This document shows positions 1 to 5,911 of a DNA stretch of 5,922 nt, in pieces; position 1 is the first letter of the stretch, and every line of letters begins with the position of its first letter. The notes under the pieces were generated by a model. That model was not told the origin of the DNA and searched no databases. It saw only the letters and a program-made list of their open reading frames with translations. The position numbers and the translations under genes were made by a program. Source of the stretch: CAYGZC01 sp964354225. Lineage in GTDB: Bacteria; Bacteroidota; Ignavibacteria; UBA10030; SZUA-254. The DNA is taken from positions 1 through 5,922 of the forward strand of contig CAYGZC010000049.1 of the NCBI GenBank assembly GCA_964354225.1, in the 5' to 3' direction.

Positions 1-183
1 CAACTCGGAATAAAGTCGGAAATTCGAATCGAACCGCTGCTGCTGCTCGATAACCCGCGATCCATAAAATCCGAGGAGTGCAACTGCTATCGCGGTGAGC
101 AATCCACCGACCGGCTCAAGCACAACCTTCGCAATATCCCAACCATCCTTCTTTCGTGGTTTAATATTTTCGGTCTCTTCCAT
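1..183 (-). CDS. N-terminal part of a single-pass membrane protein of unknown function (runs off the window)
   Basis: An open frame begins with ATG at 183-181 and stays open for 61 codons to the window edge, so only the N-terminus is seen. Residues 1-15 are charged (METE-type start, then KPRKKDGW). Residues about 20-41 (VVLEPVGGLLTAIAVALLGFYG) form one hydrophobic, probably transmembrane, segment. The part after it (EQQQRFDSNFRLYSEL) looks like the start of a helical, possibly coiled-coil region. There is no cleavable signal peptide pattern, so an inner-membrane anchor is likely. The start is supported by AAAAGGA at 191-197, 7 nt upstream and inside the end of the preceding gene. Only 2 nt separate that gene's stop from this ATG, which implies co-transcription and probably translational coupling. 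From memory, bacterial proteins with a similar 'EPxGGLLTA' N-terminus exist without assigned function; I do not name a family. Confidence 0.75.
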   Translation of the reverse strand, partial: MEETENIKPRKKDGWDIAKVVLEPVGGLLTAIAVALLGFYGSRVIEQQQRFDSNFRLYSEL

Positions 184-185
184 GG

Positions 186-518
186 TTACTTCCTTTTCAG
201 GGTATAGGTTGTGTCCTTTTTCTCTAAGATGAAATCGTATCGAGTTGATTTATCGTATGAGTACACCTCAAAAGTTGGAATTTTATTATTATAATATGTT
301 TTAAATAAGCACTTACCTTTCTCCACAATAAACAAACGATACGACCCGTAGTTATCAGTTTCCGTACTGTATGTTTTTTTCGGCGAGATGATCTCAACTT
401 TAATTCCTTTCTTTACAGCTTTTCCGTCTTCACGAAGAGTCCCGAATATCTCACCAGCGTATGAGATGGTAATTAGCAAAATGGCTAAAAGCAGTATCAG
501 CAAGAATCTTTTTATCAT
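186..518 (-). CDS. Small secreted protein with a carboxypeptidase-regulatory-like (Ig-fold) domain
   Basis: This 110-residue protein opens with a clear Sec signal peptide: MIKR, a Leu/Ile-rich core at residues 5-17, and a likely signal peptidase I site after SYA (residue 21). There is no lipobox cysteine. The mature part has the pattern of a carboxypeptidase regulatory-like beta sandwich: 'GTLREDGKAVKKGIKVEI' (first strands), 'TETDNYGSYRLFI' (the hallmark T-D-x-x-G-x-Y/F turn) and a final 'RYDFILEK' strand. It is a single domain with nothing fused to it, so it is probably a periplasmic or surface accessory protein; no enzymatic residues are evident. An AAGGAG site (526-531) lies 7 nt before the ATG. 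The gene is packed 2 nt ahead of the membrane-protein gene, so the two are probably one transcript and may act together at the envelope. The fold assignment rests on motif pattern; the function is unknown. Confidence 0.8.
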   Translation of the reverse strand: MIKRFLLILLLAILLITISYAGEIFGTLREDGKAVKKGIKVEIISPKKTYSTETDNYGSYRLFIVEKGKCLFKTYYNNKIPTFEVYSYDKSTRYDFILEKKDTTYTLKRK

Positions 519-620
519 AGATATTCTCCTTGTCTAAATAAATATTCCGTTGTTGCTTGTTGACGAAATGTAATAAGAATGTTAGAAAGTAACAAACATT
601 CAACCGGGATAGGTGGAATG

Positions 621-642
621 AAAAAAAAGCAAAGCATCTCTG
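621..642 (-). terminator. Possible weak Rho-independent terminator after the M6 protease gene
   Basis: Read on the minus strand, CAGAG (642-638) can pair with CTTTG (634-630) around a 3-nt loop, one pair being G-U. One nucleotide later comes a run of eight T (628-621). It lies about 33 nt after the protease stop codon, where a terminator is expected. The stem is only 5 bp, so termination may be inefficient and read-through into the two small downstream genes is possible. Confidence 0.4.
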
Positions 643-674
643 GTTGGGCTGCCCGAAGAATTACTTGAATGCCG

Positions 675-3600
675 TTATTTCAGGAGCAACATCCTGTTAA
701 CTCTTGTAAATGATTTATTTGCATCCGCGATACTCACAGCATTCAGTTGATATAAGTAAACCCCGCTTGCCAAACTCTGTCCTGAGCTTGTCGAAGGATT
801 CCACTCCACCGATTTATATCCTGCATCCTGTACTTCATCAACAAGTGTGCTAACTTCCTGACCGAGAATATTGAACACCTTCAACGTCACTTTGCTATCG
901 ATGGGTAACTGGTACTGTATAACAGTTGACGGATTGAATGGATTAGGATAGTTTTGTTGTAATGCAAATTCTTTTGAGATTTCCATTAATGAAGATCCGG
1001 ACAATCGCAGCTTGATTTCAGCTTTTGGATTTCTGATCTCGATTATTCCATTTTCATTTAGCTGAATCGTCTTGTCATCAACTTGGAAAGATGGATAAAC
1101 AATTTGTTCCTTAATATCCCAGCTTAGAGTTAGTGGGAATTTTCCTCCATTAATCAGGATTGGAAATGCTTGATCTTTTCCATTCTCTGCTTCAATATTT
1201 CGCTGGGAAGCAAACCGAACATCGAATATCTGCGGTGGGGGAGACGGTGGCAGCTCGAACGATTCTATTTGTATCTGTTTATGTTTCGAAGCAAAGTACA
1301 AAGCTTGCTTTTTTCCATGTCCATCAACAAATGTTAAGCTGGAGATTCCTTCTTTATCAGCAATCTCCGATGTCATCACGCTGTGGGGAATGGTTATGTT
1401 TTTTTCTCCAGCCGTTTTAAAAAATTGACTGCTTGCATACGAAGAATTCAAGACCAATCTGCCGGCTCTATCGGTTTTAATCCAGTACCCACATCCCGGT
1501 TCAAGAGTATCGGCATTACAATACCCACCCAAATTTGAATAACTAACAACATTAGAGAGAATTGTTAGCGGAGAAATTGGAGTAACCTGAGAGACAAGAA
1601 CGGGATATGACACCGAACCGATGATGTTCCACTGAGGGTTCACGTTAATAGTGTCACACAAGATTTCAATTCCCGGTATATCAACAGTTTGATCCGAATT
1701 AAATTTCATCCAGTATCCTATACCTTTTAGCAATGAGTCTTGTTGTAAATAACTGGAGTTGTACGTAAACGCATCGGAGCTGCTTGTTGGAAAAAGAGAG
1801 CTCTTTCTGCAATCAGCCACCGTTAAAGGTACCGAAATTAAATTCCAGCCATCGCCTACGCTAACTCCGGAAAATTGTATTGTCAACTTTAGCGGGATAG
1901 GTACACTGGGTAATAGAGGATCGTTGTTATTAATATTTAAGAAAATATAATGAGAGCCAATCCTTCCTTCCGCTTTCATATTTATCTCGATGTCAGTAAA
2001 ACTGCCGGGATTCACCATGCCGTTTTCCGGAATGATAGAAGTGATAATCTCTTCTGAAAATCCTAATGATTGATAAATAACACTTGTTGTAGAAAGCGTT
2101 GGACTAATCAACAGCGGTGGCGGGGAATAATAATACAATCCGCTCGAATATACTCTTCCCCATTTATTTTCGAACGGCAATGTCTTCGGTTGGCGATAGA
2201 ATGTTATCGAATCTTTACTTGTCAATCCAATAAAATAATATTTAACCGGATTCATGGGCAATGCCATCGAATCCGATGAATAAAATTTTCTACCGATTCC
2301 GGAGTTCAATACCGGTTTCATGAAAATTCTGTAGAATGGACCCGTTTTACTATTCGATTCATAGACTGCATAATGAATCTCGGTTGATTTCAAAATATTC
2401 AAGAAAAATTTTATCTCCCTGAGCATCAAAGGTTCTTTTACAGTCCAGATGTTCCCTCGCAATGACGTTTTTCCGATGAGTGCTGTTACAGTATCGCCTA
2501 TCTCAGTATGATCCGGCTGGTATGTAACGTTGTAAAACAAATTACCCAAACCGGAATTTGAAATTCTGCATTGCACCGAACCAATTTGACCTCGACGAAG
2601 ACTAAGCATAACAGTATCGGAAGGCACTGAAATGCGGGGAGGGTGAATTCCTTTTGCTTTTAATGATACATTGACGACAGAATCGCGTAGGTCATTATTT
2701 CTTATTATCAAAGCGCCTGTAAAATCCCCTGCCGAGGTCGGTGTAAATGTGATAACAACAAATCGCTCACTGTCCGGTGGAACACTGAGCGTTGTTCTAT
2801 CAAGTATAAAATCCGGATTACTTGTCGATATATTATTACAAACTAATTCCCGTGACCCGCGGTTTCCGATGTTAAGCGTTTCGGAATAGGTATAGTTTAC
2901 GAACAGTGAATCAAAATCTATGCTGTCTCGACTTACTGAAATATTCGGTCGATCAAGAATAGTAAAGCTCAACGAGAGAGGTACCGAACTTTCATTCAAA
3001 TCATTATTGGCAACATAAAGGTTACCATTATAAAAACCGGGATTTATACCATTCGGGTTGAATGTTAATGTTACCAATTGACTATCGGCTGCCGCGACCG
3101 TGCCGCTTGTTGGATCGAACGATACCCAATTTTGATTTAATAAGAATCCGGCTGCATTCTGATTTTTTTGATTATTTGATGATTCGCTAGAATTAAAATT
3201 TCGTGTTGCATTTTGGAGTGCGGCAGGTGGAGGCGGTGGAGGACCAGAGGGTTCTATAATTTCGAAATCTAAATTCCCCGGTCCCGCATTGCAAATAGTC
3301 AATATCCTCTGTGCAGTATCACCGGCGGCAACTGTCACCGCAAACGACAATGGGATAACATCTATTTCAGGCGGCACAACATTTACTGTAAAATCTGCAA
3401 TCATTGTGGAAGCTGAACTGCTGATATTGGTTACACCGACGTATGTTCTTATACCATAATAATTTTTACTATCTGGAGTTGATGAATTATCAAAACTTCT
3501 GTTATTTGTTAACCCAGGATATGGATCATTTTCATCACCACTACTCTGATTACGTTCTAACTGCCATAAACCATCCGCTTGTTCTAATGCAACCTTATAA

Positions 3601-4775
3601 TTTCCAGTCGATGTGTGCCCAGGATACCATTGATTATTGTTTCCATATTGTGACTCATCAATATGGTAAATTAGCAAGCCGTCACCGGGTAAATATGTAT
3701 CGTAACCAGAGAGCTGTCGGTTTTCAACCAAGAAATATTCGGAACTGCCGGTGCCATTTTTCCATAGTCGAAATATTTTCGCGCTATCTTGTACTGCAGG
3801 AATATTAACTGCAGCTGCATCGGAAATAATATTTACCCGAGTTGCAAAACCCATTTGGTAAAGCGACCAAGCATCGGGATGAGCGGGCGAGCTGCCCAAA
3901 GGACCATTCCAGCTACCACCCGCCATTAAACTCCAGGCACCCAAACCTTTTGAATCATATCCATAATCATAGAGATCGGGAAGTCCAAAGATAGCATGGC
4001 CGGCTTCGTGTGCGTACACTCCACACGTCATATCGCCGGGTGATTGCCAATATTCCGGTTCCATTGAATATCCAAATGCGTACACTCCATCAACTAATTG
4101 TGGTGTTGAAGTTGACCAGGCGTGAGAATGGATATCATCGTAATTACCCGTAATCTCATAACCCGATCCGGCATGAATAATAAATAAACCGTCAACATAA
4201 CCATCGGCATCATTGTCGTATTGCGAAAAATCAACAACGCTGTTTGCTGCCGCGATTGCATCCTCAGCAAGTTTCTGAGCATTTTGTGGATAGCTGCCGA
4301 ATCCTTTTTCCCCGTTTACATAATAGCTGTATGGCTGCGGTGCATCCATCCATCCCAGCGTGCTTGGGAAATTTACTGTTACTATATCGAGCGTTCCTCG
4401 TGAAACCTCATTATAATAATTCCGAAGTGTATGACCATTGATACCATAAAGAAGACTGTCAAAAGAAACCGGTGATACATGCGAGGGTTTATCAGAGAAC
4501 TTTACGAGTATGGCGATGGCCTTAAATGTTGAAGAACTCAATCCATCGAGCAGGCGGTGTTTACTTTTTGGGAGAAACACACCCGGTGCATTGATGCCTC
4601 GCTGATAAGCTTCGTCTCTGTGTGTTACCTCATAGGGGAGTGGAATCTTCCCTTCTTTAATCATCTGCTGAACACGTGGATGCAGCGGCATAGGATTAAT
4701 ACCGCTGAAAGAAATATTACATGTACAAATTGTAATTAAACAATATTGTATCACAAACTGGAAAATCTTCGACAT
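675..4775 (-). CDS. Secreted M6-family metalloprotease with Ig-like repeats and a T9SS C-terminal sorting domain
   Basis: This 1366-residue protein is probably an extracellular zinc endopeptidase (immune inhibitor A/M6 type). Residues 1-24 form a signal peptide. The M6 domain spans about 85-465: a likely Ca-binding loop 'DNDADGYVD' (187-195), zinc motif HEAGH (256-260, catalytic E257) followed by GLPDLYD, 'WSLMAGGSW' (Met-turn region, M284) and 'HPDAWSLYQMGF' (299-310). Three Ig-like/HYDIN-ASH-type repeats follow at about 470-606, 610-708 and 713-966. The first is interrupted by a Pro6 and Asn/Ser-rich linker; the third by about 150 residues. Next come two 'GWNLISVP...GYWMK' modules (971-1111), an 'ELPPSPPPQIFDVRF' segment (1174-1188) and a T9SS type A sorting domain (1269-1366). 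The expected route is Sec export, then T9SS to the surface or medium. I chose the start at 4775 because GGAGG lies 7 nt upstream and the signal peptide follows directly; an open-frame ATG at 4871 has no ribosome site. All M6 landmarks are present, so activity is plausible; the substrate is unknown. Confidence 0.92.
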   Translation of the reverse strand: MSKIFQFVIQYCLITICTCNISFSGINPMPLHPRVQQMIKEGKIPLPYEVTHRDEAYQRGINAPGVFLPKSKHRLLDGLSSSTFKAIAILVKFSDKPSHVSPVSFDSLLYGINGHTLRNYYNEVSRGTLDIVTVNFPSTLGWMDAPQPYSYYVNGEKGFGSYPQNAQKLAEDAIAAANSVVDFSQYDNDADGYVDGLFIIHAGSGYEITGNYDDIHSHAWSTSTPQLVDGVYAFGYSMEPEYWQSPGDMTCGVYAHEAGHAIFGLPDLYDYGYDSKGLGAWSLMAGGSWNGPLGSSPAHPDAWSLYQMGFATRVNIISDAAAVNIPAVQDSAKIFRLWKNGTGSSEYFLVENRQLSGYDTYLPGDGLLIYHIDESQYGNNNQWYPGHTSTGNYKVALEQADGLWQLERNQSSGDENDPYPGLTNNRSFDNSSTPDSKNYYGIRTYVGVTNISSSASTMIADFTVNVVPPEIDVIPLSFAVTVAAGDTAQRILTICNAGPGNLDFEIIEPSGPPPPPPAALQNATRNFNSSESSNNQKNQNAAGFLLNQNWVSFDPTSGTVAAADSQLVTLTFNPNGINPGFYNGNLYVANNDLNESSVPLSLSFTILDRPNISVSRDSIDFDSLFVNYTYSETLNIGNRGSRELVCNNISTSNPDFILDRTTLSVPPDSERFVVITFTPTSAGDFTGALIIRNNDLRDSVVNVSLKAKGIHPPRISVPSDTVMLSLRRGQIGSVQCRISNSGLGNLFYNVTYQPDHTEIGDTVTALIGKTSLRGNIWTVKEPLMLREIKFFLNILKSTEIHYAVYESNSKTGPFYRIFMKPVLNSGIGRKFYSSDSMALPMNPVKYYFIGLTSKDSITFYRQPKTLPFENKWGRVYSSGLYYYSPPPLLISPTLSTTSVIYQSLGFSEEIITSIIPENGMVNPGSFTDIEINMKAEGRIGSHYIFLNINNNDPLLPSVPIPLKLTIQFSGVSVGDGWNLISVPLTVADCRKSSLFPTSSSDAFTYNSSYLQQDSLLKGIGYWMKFNSDQTVDIPGIEILCDTINVNPQWNIIGSVSYPVLVSQVTPISPLTILSNVVSYSNLGGYCNADTLEPGCGYWIKTDRAGRLVLNSSYASSQFFKTAGEKNITIPHSVMTSEIADKEGISSLTFVDGHGKKQALYFASKHKQIQIESFELPPSPPPQIFDVRFASQRNIEAENGKDQAFPILINGGKFPLTLSWDIKEQIVYPSFQVDDKTIQLNENGIIEIRNPKAEIKLRLSGSSLMEISKEFALQQNYPNPFNPSTVIQYQLPIDSKVTLKVFNILGQEVSTLVDEVQDAGYKSVEWNPSTSSGQSLASGVYLYQLNAVSIADANKSFTRVNRMLLLK
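678..971 (-). other. T9SS type A (FlgD-like) C-terminal sorting domain of the M6 protease
   Basis: Residues 1269-1366 of the protease read 'FALQQNYPNPFNPSTVIQY', then 'VTLKVFNILGQEVSTLVD' and 'LASGVYLYQL', ending in a basic 'NRMLLLK' tail. This is the standard order of the Por/T9SS type A sorting domain: the YPNPFNP entry motif, a FlgD-like beta sandwich and a final strand. In this family the domain is recognised by the outer-membrane T9SS translocon and usually cleaved by a sortase during surface attachment or release. The loop before LASG is read from a REP-like repeat (see the repeat at 781-797). Confidence 0.92.
781..797. repeat. REP-like 17-mer CCTTCGACAAGCTCAGG read through by the protease sorting domain
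   Basis: On the minus strand the bases read CCTTCGACAAGCTCAGG. In the protease frame they encode P-S-T-S-S-G (residues 1327-1332), giving 'WNPSTSSGQSLASG'. I recall this 17-mer and close variants as dispersed, REP-like intergenic repeats in many environmental bacterial genomes, with CCT/AGG complementary ends. Only one copy is present in this window, so repeat status rests on memory, not on copies seen here. Confidence 0.5.
3132..3242 (-). other. Low-complexity Pro6 plus Asn/Ser/Gln-rich linker inside the first Ig-like repeat
   Basis: Residues 512-548 of the protease begin with six consecutive prolines (codons at 3225-3242) and continue through an Asn/Ser/Gln-rich stretch (ATRNFNSSESSNNQKNQN). 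The flanks 'GNLDFEI' and 'NWVSFDPTSGTV' match the two halves of one Ig-like repeat, in which these segments are normally separated by only a few residues. The linker is therefore a loop expansion, probably exposed and flexible. Confidence 0.6.
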
Positions 4776-4782
4776 GGGTGTG

Positions 4783-4787
4783 CCTCC
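4783..4787 (-). promoter_or_regulatory. Strong Shine-Dalgarno GGAGG that fixes the protease start at 4775
   Basis: GGAGG on the minus strand lies 7 nt before the ATG at 4775-4773. The codons that follow give a short basic N-terminus and a hydrophobic signal-peptide core. The in-frame ATG at 4871 has no such site and would place 32 non-hydrophobic residues in front of the signal peptide. Confidence 0.85.
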
Positions 4788-4833
4788 GAAATTTGTTGCC
4801 TTATACGATATATAATTCATATTCTCTTTAAGG

Positions 4834-4851
4834 GTGGGAATATTTTCCCGC
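4834..4851 (-). promoter_or_regulatory. Small hairpin in the protease mRNA leader
   Basis: The minus strand reads GCGGGAA-AATA-TTCCCAC, a 7-bp stem with one G-U pair and a 4-nt loop, about 58 nt before the chosen ATG. No U-tract follows, so it is not a terminator. It could affect mRNA stability or translation; it could also be chance. Confidence 0.3.
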
Positions 4852-4902
4852 TTAAATAATTTGATTCCCATTTAGTTAAAATGCTGAATAATAGACAGAT
4901 AA

Positions 4903-4931
4903 AGTTTACAAAAGAATTGTGAGAATATCAA
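4903..4931 (-). promoter_or_regulatory. Predicted sigma70-type promoter for the M6 protease gene
   Basis: On the minus strand, TTGATA (4931-4926; 5 of 6 to TTGACA) and TAAACT (4908-4903; 4 of 6 to TATAAT) are separated by exactly 17 bp. Transcription would start near 4896, giving a leader of about 120 nt. In Bacteroidota the main promoter consensus differs from this (TTTG and TAnnTTTG), so the match matters less if the host is a true Bacteroidetes member. Confidence 0.4.
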
Positions 4932-4962
4932 ATATATCGTTAATTATGCATGTATAACATAG

Positions 4963-4993
4963 AAAATCTGCAAAATCTGTGTAAATCCGTGGT
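4963..4993 (+). repeat. Short imperfect tandem of 'AAATCTG'-type units upstream of ispE
   Basis: Three related words follow one another: AAAATCTGC, AAAATCTGTGT and AAATCCGTGG, then TTAAT. Sequences of the type 'AATCTGTGTAAATCCGTGG' are, as I recall, common dispersed intergenic repeats in Bacteroidota and related genomes. It ends about 45 nt before the ispE start, so it is likely in or just upstream of the ispE promoter. Confidence 0.45.
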
Positions 4994-5000
4994 TAATTGT

Positions 5001-5032
5001 TTTGCATCTCTCCTCTCTTTCCCGTATTTTCT
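5001..5032 (+). promoter_or_regulatory. Weak Bacteroidota-type promoter candidate for ispE
   Basis: TTTG at 5001-5004 and TATTTTCT at 5025-5032 (4 of 6 fixed positions of TAnnTTTG) are separated by 20 bp, which is the spacing known for the Bacteroidota -33/-7 promoter. Transcription would begin around 5035, only a few bases before the ATG. The -7 match is partial, so this is tentative. Confidence 0.25.
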
Positions 5033-5038
5033 TGAACA

Positions 5039-5911
5039 ATGATTACACTTAAAGCATACGCTAAAATCAATCTCGGTCTCCGCATTCTTCGGAAGCGAGA
5101 GAATGGTTACCACGATATCGAGACTGTCTTTTACCGTGTTAATCCTTACGATGAAATCAGATTGGGACCATCGCCGGATATTGGCTTTGAGAGTAATAAT
5201 ACCTCACTCCCGGCAGACGAAAGTAATCTCTGCGTTCGTGCAGCAAAACTTCTTCAACAACATGCAGGAATTTTTCTTGGAGCACAGATTAGTTTGGTAA
5301 AAAATATCCCAATAGGTGCGGGACTTGGTGGTGGCAGTTCTGATGCTGCAACAACATTATTAGGACTTATCAAACTTTGGAATATTAACATAACTAAAGA
5401 AGAACTCTCTGTTCTTGCACTTCAACTCGGTTCCGATGTGCCGTACTTTCTTAATCAAGGTACAGCATATGCAACCGGGCGTGGAGAAATTCTTGAATAT
5501 TTTGACCTCAACATTCCTCAATGGATTGTTCTTGTCTGCCCGAACATACATGTTTCAACGGCTTGGGCATATCAGGAAATCCACAACTCACAATTTAAAA
5601 CTCACAACTCAAAACTCGTAACTCAAAACTCAAACCTTAAAACTCTTCTTCTCGATAACATCCACAATCCTCAACAACTAAATCCTCTACTCCACAACGA
5701 CTTTGAGCCGCTCGTTTTGCACAAATATCAGTCCATTGCATATCTTAAACTATCGCTGTACGCTACGGGTGCAAAATTTGTCCAGATGTCGGGCAGCGGT
5801 TCATCAGTTTACGGATTTTATACAGACGAGAAGGAAGCAATGAATGCGGCGACCCAATTTAGTCGGAAATACAAAGTTTTTATCACACCGCCAAACTTCA
5901 TGCTCGACTAA
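5039..5911 (+). CDS. ispE: 4-diphosphocytidyl-2-C-methyl-D-erythritol kinase (IspE)
   Basis: This cytosolic GHMP-family kinase phosphorylates the 2-hydroxyl of CDP-methylerythritol with ATP, the fourth step of the MEP pathway to isoprenoids. The 290 residues carry all family marks: 'KAYAKINLGL' at 5-14 with catalytic K9, 'GYHDIETVF' at 23-31, the glycine-rich ATP loop 'PIGAGLGGGSSDAA' at 91-104, 'LGSDVPYFL' at 130-138 with catalytic D133, 'HNDFEPLV' at 219-226 and the third GHMP motif 'SGSGSSVYGF' at 251-260. The length is within the family range, but residues 182-202 are three 7-residue repeats (HNSQFKT, HNSKLVT, QNSNLKT) encoded by an array of 7-bp DNA units. These lie between 'STAWAYQ' and the 'NDFEP' motif, away from the catalytic residues. 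No Shine-Dalgarno sequence precedes the ATG, but the first codons match the family start, so the start is secure. The gene is divergent from the protease; its downstream neighbour is outside the window. Confidence 0.96.
   Translation: MITLKAYAKINLGLRILRKRENGYHDIETVFYRVNPYDEIRLGPSPDIGFESNNTSLPADESNLCVRAAKLLQQHAGIFLGAQISLVKNIPIGAGLGGGSSDAATTLLGLIKLWNINITKEELSVLALQLGSDVPYFLNQGTAYATGRGEILEYFDLNIPQWIVLVCPNIHVSTAWAYQEIHNSQFKTHNSKLVTQNSNLKTLLLDNIHNPQQLNPLLHNDFEPLVLHKYQSIAYLKLSLYATGAKFVQMSGSGSSVYGFYTDEKEAMNAATQFSRKYKVFITPPNFMLD
5583..5645 (+). repeat. Nine-unit array of 7-bp repeats (consensus AAAACTC) inside ispE
   Basis: From 5583 the sequence divides exactly into nine 7-mers: ACAACTC, ACAATTT, AAAACTC, ACAACTC, AAAACTC, GTAACTC, AAAACTC, AAACCTT, AAAACTC. 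Sixty-three bases are 21 codons, so the array stays in frame and yields a 7-residue protein period (three DNA units per peptide unit). Similar 'AACTCAAAACTC' arrays are, as I recall, common between genes in this group of bacteria. Confidence 0.9.

Noticed and set aside
567..595. Minus-strand promoter candidate TTGTTA-N17-TACATT before the 110-residue secreted protein gene
   Set aside because: Each element matches only 4 of 6 consensus positions in AT-rich DNA; the spacing is right but the match is too weak to list as a feature.
1160..2889. Several plus-strand open frames of 60-90 codons antisense to the protease
   Set aside because: All are shadows of the protease frame, with no start signals, domains or signal peptides.
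3443..3808. Plus-strand open frame of 121 codons antisense to the protease
   Set aside because: It lies entirely within the well-supported M6 catalytic and post-catalytic coding region, has no ribosome site or recognisable motif, and its composition is that of a shadow frame.
675..4775. Protease considered as part of a defence, toxin or conjugation system
   Set aside because: No partner genes, immunity gene or mobile-element marks are present; the signal peptide, M6 domain and T9SS sorting domain fit an ordinary secreted protease.
5360..5551. Minus-strand open frame inside ispE
   Set aside because: It is antisense to conserved ispE codons, including the catalytic Asp motif, and has no independent support.
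5583..5645. Array considered as CRISPR or as a regulatory iteron set
   Set aside because: The units are 7 bp, contiguous and without spacers, and they are translated as part of IspE, so neither reading fits.
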